Below are positions 1-7,637 of a DNA stretch of 10,937 nt, piece after piece. Numbering within the stretch: the first letter of the stretch is position 1; every line of letters begins with the position of its first letter. The notes under the pieces were generated by a model, which worked only from the letters and a program-made list of their open reading frames with translations, was not told the origin of the DNA and did not search any database. The stretch lies in NCBI GenBank assembly GCA_024278035.1, contig JAJRUA010000105.1, positions 1 through 10,937 of the forward strand, in the 5' to 3' direction. A program made the translations under genes and the position numbers. Source of the stretch: Planctomycetota bacterium. GTDB lineage: Bacteria; Planctomycetota; Planctomycetia; Pirellulales; Lacipirellulaceae.

Positions 1-818
1 ATTGCCATCGCAAGCGAACCGGCAGCAAAGACTTGCTTGATACTGCCTCGGGCGATCATCGCTTCCATGTCGTCCAGCTTGTCGATCTTGATGCCGCTAA
101 AAACAACGAGCGACGTATTGAGGCATTGCTGCATTGGGCCATCGAACTCGCTCGCAACGTACTTGCCAAGGGCGACACGTTCCATCGCTGCTGGAACCAC
201 GGTGCTCGACGCGTCGAGCGAACCGGCGGAGAGCGCCTCATTGACGTAGACCGTCGCGATCTTCTCGGCGACTTCGCACGCGAACTTGGTCAGTTTGGGA
301 ACAAGCCCCGGCAAGTCGGATTCGTCCGCTTTCCAAAGAGCGCGTTCGATATCGTATTTGCGAGTGTTTTGTAGAACGAGGACAGCCCCCGGCTCAGCGG
401 CATCGATCGTTTCTTGGACAGCCGGCAGGATGGTCATCGTCGATTCATCGAGCCAGTCTTCGATAAGTAGCACTTCGCATCCGAGTAGTTCGCCGAGGCG
501 AGCCGCCACCTTATCAAGCGAACCTTCCGGCTTACGGCCAATGTGACCAAAGAGAATCTGCTTCCAGCCTTTTTCTTGGCCGAACTTGAGCGTCTCAACC
601 ATCGCACGAAGTCGAACGTCGCCTTGGCCCACCTCGGCTCCCGGCTTGGCATCGACATCGGCCCGGATCAGCACGGGCGTACCGCTCGGCACATCGGCGA
701 GGGAATCGAGCCGAGGGATGGCGGCCAAGTAATCGTTGAGCGTCAGCTCGGGAGCCGCTTCGCGTCCTTTTACGAGGTTGGAGCACCAGGATTGCATCTG
801 TTGTTCGGAAAGGGGCAT
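1..818 (-). CDS. Divergent phosphoglycerate kinase-like protein (C-terminus beyond left edge)
   Basis: The first 272 residues of an open frame that starts at ATG 818-816 and runs off the left edge. The fold order of phosphoglycerate kinase is clear: a VLIRADVDAK strand (about residues 49-57), DVRLRA (67-72), GHIGRK (91-96), the LQNTRKYDIE helix start (149-158), YVNEAL (191-196) and FSGIKIDK (240-247). PGK transfers a phosphate between 1,3-bisphosphoglycerate and ADP in glycolysis. Several signature positions differ from the usual enzyme: RVDFN is RADVD (Asn to Asp), HLGRP is HIGRK, NDAFG is NEALS, and the HRAHAS segment is LDASST and so lacks its Arg and His residues. Other 3-phosphoglycerate contacts (Asp53, Arg69, His92, Arg95, Arg153) and the two lysines of the GGAKV region appear to be kept. 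It may be a PGK paralogue with weak or altered activity. The catalytic C-lobe, including the GGG and GGGD motifs, is outside the window. No SD motif precedes the start; the leader is pyrimidine-rich. Confidence 0.82.
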   Translation of the reverse strand, partial: MPLSEQQMQSWCSNLVKGREAAPELTLNDYLAAIPRLDSLADVPSGTPVLIRADVDAKPGAEVGQGDVRLRAMVETLKFGQEKGWKQILFGHIGRKPEGSLDKVAARLGELLGCEVLLIEDWLDESTMTILPAVQETIDAAEPGAVLVLQNTRKYDIERALWKADESDLPGLVPKLTKFACEVAEKIATVYVNEALSAGSLDASSTVVPAAMERVALGKYVASEFDGPMQQCLNTSLVVFSGIKIDKLDDMEAMIARGSIKQVFAAGSLAMA

Positions 819-1027
819 TTTTAGGAAGCGGAAGGGAGGAAGGGGGAGGGGAGAGGTAGCTGAGCCCTGTAAAATACCACAGGCTCTGACGCTCAACTAG
901 CGTCGCAATTTTCCTGGAAGGAAGGTGGAGAGTTCGAGCATTTGAAGATCAGCGTTTTTTTCTTCGTGTCCTTCGTGCCTTCGTGGTTTCAACTTTTCCG
1001 TTGCTCCGTGGTGGTTCATTTTTCCGA
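819..1027. other. Intergenic gap between smc 3' end and the PGK-like gene
   Basis: This 209-bp stretch separates two minus-strand genes. Three things are visible in it. At 823-855 there is an almost pure purine run on the plus strand, which is pyrimidine in the transcript, just upstream of the PGK-like start. At 862-886 there is a short imperfect inverted repeat: GAGC/GCTC plus CTGT/ACAG, with one bulged C and an 8-nt loop. At 962-1014 there is a cluster of CTTCGTG-like units. No protein-coding frame or RNA family was recognised. The promoter of the PGK-like gene should lie here, but no convincing -35/-10 pair was found. Confidence 0.6.
955..1020. repeat. CTTCGTG-type short degenerate repeat cluster
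   Basis: CTTCGTG occurs at 962-968, 971-977 and 979-985, followed by GGTTTCAAC. A related CTCCGTGGTGG unit follows at 1004-1014. On the minus strand these read as CACGAAG and CACGGAG units ending in AACCACGAAG. Intergenic repeats of this general look (ACCACGAAGGACACGAAG) are, from memory, common in planctomycete and verrucomicrobial genomes. The multi-copy status in this genome is an inference. The cluster sits directly behind the smc stop codon. Confidence 0.6.
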
Positions 1028-4000
1028 CTATGCCGCCTTCCTATCGCTAGCCTCTTTGAAAGGAGCCGTACGGATATGGCCATCTTCGGAGACATCCTCG
1101 AATCGAACCGAAACCTGCTTCGAGACGCCCGACTCCTGCATCGTCACGCCATACAACGTGTCGGCTCCGACCATCGTCCGCTTCGAGTGGGTGACAACAA
1201 TAAATTGCGTCGAAGTGAGGAACTCGGTCAGCACGGACGTGAATCGCCCGATGTTCGCTTCATCCAGAGCCGCATCGACTTCGTCTAAAATGCAAAAAGG
1301 GCTCGGCTTGCTACGGAACAAAGCGAGCAGCAACGCGACGCAGGTCATCGTCTTTTCGCCACCGGATAGCAGAGACAAGCTACGAAGTTCTTTGCCGGGG
1401 GGGCAAGCAACGATCTCCACCCCCATTTCGAGCGGATCGCCCTCCTCTTGTTTTTGCATTCCCTTTTGATCGGCAGCGACCAAGACCAAATCTGCCTCGC
1501 CCCCTCCGAAGAGGCGGGCAAACAACTCACGGAAGTGCCCGCGAATGACCTCAAAGCTCGCTAAGTAAAGACTACGGCTGTCGGTGTTGATCTTGCTCAT
1601 CAGGCGAACGAGCGTCGTTTTCGCCTTGCTAAGGTCCGTGTACTGCTCAGAAAGCTGCTCGAAACGTGTTTCGAGGTCCTCCAGCTCTTCGAGCGACTCG
1701 AGATTCACCGATCCGACGGCGTTGACTTGCTGACGCAAAGCGTCCGCTTCGCGGCGGAGCGATTCCCGGTCGAGGGGCGCCTCGGCAAAAGACTCCGTTG
1801 CTTCCGAAGGATTCAAGGCGGCAATGGCGGCAAGATCGATGTCGTAGTCCTCACGCATTCGCTCGGTGAGTGTGCGGCGCTCAAGCTCGATCTGCTGGCG
1901 GCGTAATTCGACTTGGGCAAGATGGCTAAGGAGTTCTTCCAACTCCTTACGAAGCGTGCGAAGCGACGCGGCAGCCGTGCGTTGCTGGCCCCGGGCCGTG
2001 CGATCTTCCTCAGCAGCGGCCCGGCGGACAGCGTTCCATTCTTGGCGTTCTAATTGGCAAGTCGCAATGCGAGAGGTCGCTTGCAGTGTTTCAAGTTGGC
2101 TCGTCCGTCGATCCCGCTCTGCAACACGCCACGCTTCGTTAGCGACTTCGATAGCCATTCTGACCGAATCCGAATCGGTCGAAGCTTCCTTCTTGATGCC
2201 TGTCCCCGAACGAAGCGATTCGAGCACCCGCTGATGACGGGACCAAGCAGCAGCGATTTCATCTCGGCGTGTCGATTCGGCCGTTAAGGTTGTTTCGGCC
2301 TGGGCTAGTTTCGCTGAGAGCACCGCGACAGCCTCACAGCGTTGAGCCGCTTCTTTTGCGGAGGAATCCTGGCTCCCGCGGAGGGACTTCTCTTCGGCAA
2401 CAAGGCCCGCCAGCTTCGCACGCAGCTTGATTAACGCCTCCGCTTGTTGCTGACAACTGGCGTGGGCGTGGCGATGCCGTTCTTCGAGAGCCGCAGCTTC
2501 TTTCGAGGCACTGCCAAGCCGAGTCCGACTGTTGGCGACCGCCGTCTGAAGTCGTGACTGTTCAGCCTCTAGCTCGGCGGCTTGTGCCTTGAGTCGCTTC
2601 ACTTCGGAATCAACCGCTGCAGCTTGCCGCTTCAGATCCTCCGCTTCTTGTCGGCGTCGTTGGGCTTCACGACGGCGCGTGAGAACGCTATCAATATCCT
2701 CGCCAGGGCCGACGAAAATCGCTCCGTCGGCTCCGATCACCTCACCGGCATGAGTGACAAACGTCAGCCCTCGGCCCACCGACTGGGCGAGCCGCACAGC
2801 GGTTTCCATTGTATCGACAAACCAAGTTCTCCCCAGCAGGCGTTGCAACAGCGGCTCGAACTGTGGCTCCGACTCAACGAAATCATCGGCCCGGCCCATG
2901 ACGCCCGGCTCGCCATTGAGATCAATCCGGTCGACCGCCGCCACGGATCCCGGCGCATCAAGTCGCTGAAAACCAGCGCGGGACGAAAGGGCGTTTTGCT
3001 TCCCTTTGAGTGCGGCTATCAGAGCGTCGCCCGAATCAACGACAATGTGGTTCGTCTTATCGCCCAAGGCGGCTTCGATCATGGTCGCCAAATCAACATC
3101 GACGTTCAGCAAGTCGGCAACCAAGCCAAAAACCGTCGGCGGAGTCGCCCCGACTTTCTCAGCGTGCTCGAGGAGGGCATGAATATCTTGGTTGAGCGAT
3201 TCAAGACGCTGCTCTTCGGCAACCAGCGTATTCAGCCGTTGGGCCGTGGCCGTTCGCTTGCCTCGTATTTCCCCCGATTGGTGCCGCTGATCCGAAAGCG
3301 TTTGCCTTACGGTCGTCAAATCGGTTTGGGTGGCCAGAAGCTCTGCCTCCCGCACGGCGAGCAGCTCCGCATCACTCTTGTAGGCAACAATGGCTTTGCT
3401 CAAGGTTGCTTTAACCGTCGCTTCACTGGTGTGGGCCGCGGCGATCTGTTTTTCCGTCTCCGTAATCGCGCGTTCCGTTGAAGCGATTCGTTCGGTGAGG
3501 CGTTCCTGATTGGCTTTGCGTTGGCTCCGCTGGGAGGTGAGTTGTTCGTTGGCCGCTTGGGCGATGGCCAACCTCTCACGTAATTGGGTGACCGCGGTGA
3601 CCGATTCGTCTGCTTTTTGCTTCGCTTGACGCAAGGCAAGAGCCAACTCGTTGTCCGCTTGTTCTGCCGTGCCAAGGGCATTGGTACCAGGGTCCGTTTG
3701 TTCGTCGCGGCGGGCAATGGCTTCCATACCGAGCGAAACGATCGACGCACGATGCCTTGCGGCTTCGGTTTCTAAATCACGAACGCGGCGTCCTTCGTAC
3801 TCGATGACCGACGTATCGCGGGCCAATTGCTCACGTAAGGTGGCCAATTGAGCATCCGCTTCTTGAAGCCGATCGGCAGCAGTGATCGTTTCTTTCTCGG
3901 GAGACGCGGTTAGCTCTTCCAGTGCCTTGATTTGCTGGCGAGTGGTAGCCAAGCTAGTTTTGTAGGCCGTTTGTTGCTGATCGATCCGATGCCACTCGGT

Positions 4001-4756
4001 CGTTAGGGCCCGCCAATCGGCGAGGCCCAATTGGGTACGCACCTCCTGTAGGCGATTTTTTTGCTCACGGTATTTTTGTGCTTTGCCAGCTTGAGAGCGA
4101 ACGCGTCGCAGTCGGCCTTCGACTTCGTCCACAATGTCGGACAAGCGAAGTAGATTCTGATCGACCCGGTCAAGTCGCTTGGCTGCTTCTCGTTTCTTGA
4201 TACGGAATCGGCTGATGCCAGCCGCTTCTTCAAACAGACCCCGGCGCTCAAGCGGCGAGGCTTGCAGAGCGGCGTCAACGCGTCCCTGCTCAATGATGCT
4301 GTACGAATCGAGACCGACCCCCGTACCGGCAAGCAGTTCACGAAAATCCTTCAGGCGGCTTGTCCGCCCGTTGATGAGGTACTCTCCTTCGCCACTCCGG
4401 TAAATACGTCGCGTAAGCCGTAATTCCCCTTCGTCCACATCAAATTGCCGCTTTTTTTGATGGTCTCCCCTCTCTCCCTCAATTTCTAAATCAACAAAAG
4501 GGTTGTTGAACGTGAGCGTAACCTCCGCCGTGTTTTGGGGCCGACGCGAAGCGGAGCCGTTGAAGATAACATCGGTCATCTCCTTGCCGCGCAAGCTGCG
4601 AGGGCTTTGGGAACCGAGCACCCACTTCACCGCATCCACGACGTTCGACTTCCCCGAGCCATTCGGCCCGACAACGACCGTCATACCAAGCGGAAAATCA
4701 AGCCGCGTCTTATCCGCAAAACTCTTGAAGCCGGCGAGTTCCAGCGACTTGAGCAT
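1028..4756 (-). CDS. smc: Chromosome partition protein SMC
   Basis: A full-length SMC ATPase of 1242 residues, within the usual bacterial range (about 1150-1250). It forms the core of condensin with ScpA and ScpB and organises and segregates the chromosome. Domains in order: N-terminal head with Walker A GPNGSGKS (30-37) and Q-loop VLGSQS (about 46-51); coiled coil from about 185 to 535, rich in Gln, Glu, Ala and Arg; hinge about 537-690, starting GATPPTVFGLVADLL and ending GADGAIFVGPG; return coiled coil about 690-1050; C-terminal head with ABC signature LSGGEK (1130-1135), Walker B FCILDEVDAALD (1154-1165, Asp1158/Glu1159) and a D-loop/H-loop region ending IVVTHSKR. The start at 4756 gives the canonical MLKSLELAGFKSF opening. 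No SD motif is seen; the leader is pyrimidine-rich. It lies 96 bp downstream of the FlgI-like gene and may be co-transcribed with it. scpA and scpB are not in the window. Confidence 0.98.
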   Translation of the reverse strand: MLKSLELAGFKSFADKTRLDFPLGMTVVVGPNGSGKSNVVDAVKWVLGSQSPRSLRGKEMTDVIFNGSASRRPQNTAEVTLTFNNPFVDLEIEGERGDHQKKRQFDVDEGELRLTRRIYRSGEGEYLINGRTSRLKDFRELLAGTGVGLDSYSIIEQGRVDAALQASPLERRGLFEEAAGISRFRIKKREAAKRLDRVDQNLLRLSDIVDEVEGRLRRVRSQAGKAQKYREQKNRLQEVRTQLGLADWRALTTEWHRIDQQQTAYKTSLATTRQQIKALEELTASPEKETITAADRLQEADAQLATLREQLARDTSVIEYEGRRVRDLETEAARHRASIVSLGMEAIARRDEQTDPGTNALGTAEQADNELALALRQAKQKADESVTAVTQLRERLAIAQAANEQLTSQRSQRKANQERLTERIASTERAITETEKQIAAAHTSEATVKATLSKAIVAYKSDAELLAVREAELLATQTDLTTVRQTLSDQRHQSGEIRGKRTATAQRLNTLVAEEQRLESLNQDIHALLEHAEKVGATPPTVFGLVADLLNVDVDLATMIEAALGDKTNHIVVDSGDALIAALKGKQNALSSRAGFQRLDAPGSVAAVDRIDLNGEPGVMGRADDFVESEPQFEPLLQRLLGRTWFVDTMETAVRLAQSVGRGLTFVTHAGEVIGADGAIFVGPGEDIDSVLTRRREAQRRRQEAEDLKRQAAAVDSEVKRLKAQAAELEAEQSRLQTAVANSRTRLGSASKEAAALEERHRHAHASCQQQAEALIKLRAKLAGLVAEEKSLRGSQDSSAKEAAQRCEAVAVLSAKLAQAETTLTAESTRRDEIAAAWSRHQRVLESLRSGTGIKKEASTDSDSVRMAIEVANEAWRVAERDRRTSQLETLQATSRIATCQLERQEWNAVRRAAAEEDRTARGQQRTAAASLRTLRKELEELLSHLAQVELRRQQIELERRTLTERMREDYDIDLAAIAALNPSEATESFAEAPLDRESLRREADALRQQVNAVGSVNLESLEELEDLETRFEQLSEQYTDLSKAKTTLVRLMSKINTDSRSLYLASFEVIRGHFRELFARLFGGGEADLVLVAADQKGMQKQEEGDPLEMGVEIVACPPGKELRSLSLLSGGEKTMTCVALLLALFRSKPSPFCILDEVDAALDEANIGRFTSVLTEFLTSTQFIVVTHSKRTMVGADTLYGVTMQESGVSKQVSVRFEDVSEDGHIRTAPFKEASDRKAA

Positions 4757-4852
4757 GGGGAAACGTAGGGAGTGGTTGAGGAAAGGAGAAAAAAGCTGGT
4801 GGCGATCCGATATCAGCAGTGGGATAGAAAACCATTCACTGACCGCCGTTAG
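4757..4852. other. Pyrimidine-rich leader of smc
   Basis: A 96-bp spacer between the FlgI-like stop and the smc start. The part nearest smc (about 4757-4796) reads on the minus strand as a C/T-rich tract with a TTTTTT run, and it has no purine-rich SD motif. No terminator hairpin is seen behind the FlgI-like gene, so read-through into smc is plausible. Confidence 0.4.
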
Positions 4853-6634
4853 CTATTTCTTTCTTGAAAACAGATCGGGCAACGGCGTGGCAACTTGGTA
4901 GGCATCGGTCTCGGGATCGTACCCACCATCCGCATCGGGTGCGCCTTCCTCGGAATCATTGGAAGCCAGTTCCGGATCGTCGCGATCGTATTCACGTCCG
5001 GCTCGGGGAATCGCATCCACACGGAACCGGCTTGCCAAGGCATCGTCGCTCTTCGCTTCTTGCAGTGCCTGAACTACGTCCGGGTAGGTTCCTCCCAGCT
5101 CAACAATTGCACGGATGACTTCTTCCACGCGGGTCGAAACGATCCGCTTGCGAGTGCTTTCTCCTGCGGTGAAGCGGCTGACCACGACTTCGTCGCCGGT
5201 GAGGCCATTGACAAGAATATCTTGTCCCGCATCGAGCACGAGCGGCAGCTTGAAGCGTTGGTCTTTTCCGAAAAGAACCAACTCAGGCCGACCGCTGCGC
5301 GTGGAGTGGATCATTGGCGGCCCCTTCACATCAAGCCGATGGAAACTGAACTGTCCGCCAAGGCGCTCTCCATGGATCAAAGGGTCGTTTTCGTTCATGG
5401 CCCACAAAGCGCGAAAAGCGCCGTAGCGAGTCTCAGCGCTAGAGCTACTAAGCAAATCACGGAGCGAATCGTAGGCGGTCACGTCGTCCATGGCGCTAAG
5501 CGCTGCCAGGGCATGGGCCCGGAACGCTGGTTCGTTGCGTGCGGCTTCGGCCAGGGCCTTCGCCCCTGCGGTTTCGTCCAAGTAAGCCAGTGCCTCGGCG
5601 GAGTAGAACCGCACCTCCGGATCGTCGGAAGCGATCCCCTTAAGCAAACGTTCCACCGCTTGTTCGCCACCGATTGCTTCTAGCCGGAGCGAGGCAGTCG
5701 AAGCCGTCAAGGGATCTAGCAATTGCTTCTCTAGCAAAACGAGGCGTTCTTGGCGTTCGGTCGAACTTTCGCGGATCGCTAGGTGGCGGATGACTCTCAC
5801 ATAGCGGGTGATGTTGTCTTTGTACCGTTCGTGAATCTCAAGCTCGATAAACTCGTCGGTCTTAGGCACGGCGACGCCCACCTGACGCCCCGCATCGTAA
5901 CGATGGAACCGATCGTTGATCGCCTTGGAAATGGCTTGGCTCATTCGGACCGACTGATGCTCTTGGCTAAGAATCAGCCCAAGCGGACGTGACTTGAGGG
6001 CGGTGCAACCACCGAGGATCCGGCCACGCGTGGCGATCGCAACATCGCCATCTTTTTCGGCAGAGGGATCGACCAGCACGGCTCCCTCAGCCGTTGCCAG
6101 CACGTGACCCGAGCGGATTTGTTGTCCGAGCACAGCGAGTTCAGACAAGCGACTGGGCAAAACCCATCCGCCACGAAGGCTCGTTGTATGGCTACGTGTG
6201 GGCGTCCGTACCTCGATATCAAGGTGGTCTCCCTTCCGAACGCCGGGGGGCAAGTAAGCACGCAAAAGTACCAACGAAGTGTCGGAGGAAGCGAGCACGC
6301 GATTCGGCTTATCCACACGGCGGCGGTTCATTTCATCCAACAGGGCGGCCCGCTGTGGCGTGAGCGGCGGATCTTCTCCCGTCCCTGCCAGGCCGGTAAC
6401 CAACGCCACGGACTCGACCTTCACATAATTCAAGCCATAGGGATGGGCATAACGAGAGATGAGCGGCGTCCCCTGCTCTTCTTCCTCTTCCGAGGTAAGA
6501 TCGTCGAGCGATTTTTCCGCCTTGTTATTACCAAGCAACGCCATCGCAGCGCATCCCGGCAGGATCGCTGGCAAAAACGCCAAGACGATCAACAGGAGAG
6601 TGCGATAAATCGATTCGGTAGGACAGCGCATCAT
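4853..6634 (-). CDS. Lipoprotein with FlgI (P-ring)-like domain and HEAT-like repeats
   Basis: A 593-residue protein with an N-terminal export signal: hydrophobic stretch about 12-26, then lipobox LPGC with Cys28, so probably a lipoprotein. An acidic linker with a poly-Glu run (about 44-54) follows. Residues about 65-290 resemble the flagellar P-ring protein FlgI: VKVESVALVTGLAGTGED (71-88), LRAYLPPGVRKGDHLDIEV (124-142) and SLRGGWVL (152-159) match the FlgI pattern of GLNGTGD, a TAELPPF..GQRIDV-type strand and SLRGGTLL. Residues about 310-415 contain helical HEAT-like repeats (SDDPEVRFYSAEALAYL and SAETRYGAFRALWAM). A beta-rich C-terminal part (about 425-545) of unknown type and an acidic, probably disordered tail follow. 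FlgI proper is about 365 residues and lacks the HEAT part. No flagellar gene is nearby, which argues against a P-ring role. GGAG at 6645-6642, 7 nt before ATG 6634, supports this start. Its function is not known. Confidence 0.85.
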   Translation of the reverse strand: MMRCPTESIYRTLLLIVLAFLPAILPGCAAMALLGNNKAEKSLDDLTSEEEEEQGTPLISRYAHPYGLNYVKVESVALVTGLAGTGEDPPLTPQRAALLDEMNRRRVDKPNRVLASSDTSLVLLRAYLPPGVRKGDHLDIEVRTPTRSHTTSLRGGWVLPSRLSELAVLGQQIRSGHVLATAEGAVLVDPSAEKDGDVAIATRGRILGGCTALKSRPLGLILSQEHQSVRMSQAISKAINDRFHRYDAGRQVGVAVPKTDEFIELEIHERYKDNITRYVRVIRHLAIRESSTERQERLVLLEKQLLDPLTASTASLRLEAIGGEQAVERLLKGIASDDPEVRFYSAEALAYLDETAGAKALAEAARNEPAFRAHALAALSAMDDVTAYDSLRDLLSSSSAETRYGAFRALWAMNENDPLIHGERLGGQFSFHRLDVKGPPMIHSTRSGRPELVLFGKDQRFKLPLVLDAGQDILVNGLTGDEVVVSRFTAGESTRKRIVSTRVEEVIRAIVELGGTYPDVVQALQEAKSDDALASRFRVDAIPRAGREYDRDDPELASNDSEEGAPDADGGYDPETDAYQVATPLPDLFSRKK

Positions 6635-6893
6635 GCTTCAACTCCGGCGACAGGCAACCCCTTTCATGGGGCCAACAACCCGCCAAGGTGACGGCATTAC
6701 GAGACCGTCAGCGCAGCGAGCGACGCGGGAGGCTACTGATTCTAGGCAAAGCCAGCAAGACGGACCGGCGGGGAGAGTGCTAGCAGCTTTAGGCGAGCCA
6801 TCGGCGTCCCTCCTTCGGCGGGTCTTCGACGCCGGAGATTTTTATGGCAGGTCCCTAAAAAGCACATAGCAGTTCACCTTTTCACGACCTTAC
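6635..6893. other. 259-bp intergenic gap upstream of the FlgI-like gene
   Basis: This stretch lies between yidD and the FlgI-like gene, both on the minus strand, and should hold the latter's promoter. An SD motif for the FlgI-like gene is at 6642-6645. Two inverted repeats are visible: TGACGG/CCGTCA at 6689-6694 and 6705-6710, and CGGCGTC/GACGCCG at 6802-6808 and 6828-6834. No protein-coding frame with family features or known RNA was recognised. No U-tract terminator in the minus direction was found behind yidD. Confidence 0.5.
6801..6843 (+). terminator. Possible hairpin with T-run, orphan orientation
   Basis: CGGCGTC (6802-6808) can pair with GACGCCG (6828-6834), giving a 7-bp stem with a 19-nt loop that can fold further around TTCG. 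A TTTTT run follows at 6839-6843. The order stem then T-run fits an intrinsic terminator for a plus-strand transcript, but no plus-strand gene is seen upstream of it. It could equally be a structured element in the FlgI-like leader or a chance inverted repeat. Confidence 0.3.
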
Positions 6894-7124
6894 CTACGGG
6901 GGATCGTGCCCGCCGGGGCTCCAAGGGTGGCAACGCAGCACACGGCCCGCGGTTTTCCACAAACCTACGAAGGGGCCATAACGGTTAACCGCCTGGAGAG
7001 CATACTCGCTACAAGTGGGATCGAAACGACAACGAGGGCCGAGCCAGGGGCTGATCGCCGTTTGATAGAAACGGACGACCGTAACGATCGCTAGCACCAC
7101 CGGGCGGCGCAAGAGACCAATCAT
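6894..7124 (-). CDS. yidD: Membrane protein insertion efficiency factor YidD
   Basis: A 76-residue protein with the full YidD signature: RFYQTAISPWLGPRCRF (18-34), DPTCSEYALQAV (35-46), RYGPFVGLWKTAGRVLRC (48-65) and the closing HPWSPGGHDPP. The family is a small membrane-associated protein that helps YidC/Sec insert inner-membrane proteins. Its ATG (7124-7122) overlaps the rnpA TGA (7123-7121), so the two are translationally coupled. That is the usual arrangement in bacteria. yidC, which commonly follows, is not next: after a 259-bp gap comes the unrelated FlgI-like gene. The length is typical for the family. Confidence 0.97.
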   Translation of the reverse strand: MIGLLRRPVVLAIVTVVRFYQTAISPWLGPRCRFDPTCSEYALQAVNRYGPFVGLWKTAGRVLRCHPWSPGGHDPP

Positions 7125-7588
7125 GGTACGTCTCGCTTTTCAGCCTTTTTACGGCATGTCCCCCGGCCATCGGACATTTCGGTCTTTCTCGACCGCTGGA
7201 CGCCTCCCGAGGGTTTGGGGGATAGTTTCTTGTCCAACCGCTCCGCCAATCGGCGGAGCGAACTGTCGATCGCCGCGAATGTCGGCTCACCGCGCAAACG
7301 GGGCAAGCAGACATAGTCCATCGCCGGCAGGTCATGCTGCGCAAGTCGAAACGCTTCGCGCAACAACCGCTTCCAGCGGTTCCGACACACGGCATTGCCC
7401 ACCTTACGAGAAACGGCAAGCCCCAGGCGTGGTCCCTTTTCCTTGTTCGGTAAGCCGTAAACAATCAGCCCCCCATCCGAAACGCTCGATCGTGCTGCAA
7501 AGACGGCATCAAACTCTGAGCCCTTGAGCAGACGTCGCTCCCGAGGAAAAGCAAGCTGGCGTTTGTTCGTTGGAGGTGTGGTTTGCAT
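7121..7588 (-). CDS. rnpA: Ribonuclease P protein component
   Basis: A 155-residue basic protein that binds the RNase P RNA and assists 5' maturation of tRNA precursors. The N-terminal part has the family opening (LAFPRERRLLKGSEFDAVF, 12-30) and GPRLGLAVSRKVGNAVCRNR (52-71). The signature helix RNRWKRLLREAFR (69-81) is the conserved RNR motif that contacts the RNA. The typical protein is about 110-130 residues; here a Lys/Arg/Ser-rich tail of about 33 residues (123-155) extends it, of low complexity and probably disordered. The start at 7588 has no clear SD. The usual partner rpmH does not precede it: the gene upstream, 49 bp away, encodes a small membrane protein. It overlaps yidD by 4 bp. 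Confidence 0.97.
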   Translation of the reverse strand: MQTTPPTNKRQLAFPRERRLLKGSEFDAVFAARSSVSDGGLIVYGLPNKEKGPRLGLAVSRKVGNAVCRNRWKRLLREAFRLAQHDLPAMDYVCLPRLRGEPTFAAIDSSLRRLAERLDKKLSPKPSGGVQRSRKTEMSDGRGTCRKKAEKRDVP

Positions 7589-7637
7589 CCGTTGTTTCTA
7601 TTTGAAAAAAAGTGGGAGCTTTCATCGGTTAGCTATT

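Noticed and set aside
862..886. Imperfect hairpin upstream of the PGK-like gene
   Set aside because: The stem is short with a bulge and no T-run follows in the minus direction, so it is not supported as a terminator or riboswitch.
2582..3481. Long plus-strand open frame (299 codons) opposite smc
   Set aside because: It is fully antisense to a certain smc gene, its product has no recognisable domain, and it arises from the GC-biased codon pattern of the coding strand.
4895..5683. Plus-strand open frame (262 codons) opposite the FlgI-like gene
   Set aside because: It is fully antisense to a gene with a signal peptide, SD and family motifs; the product shows no domain.
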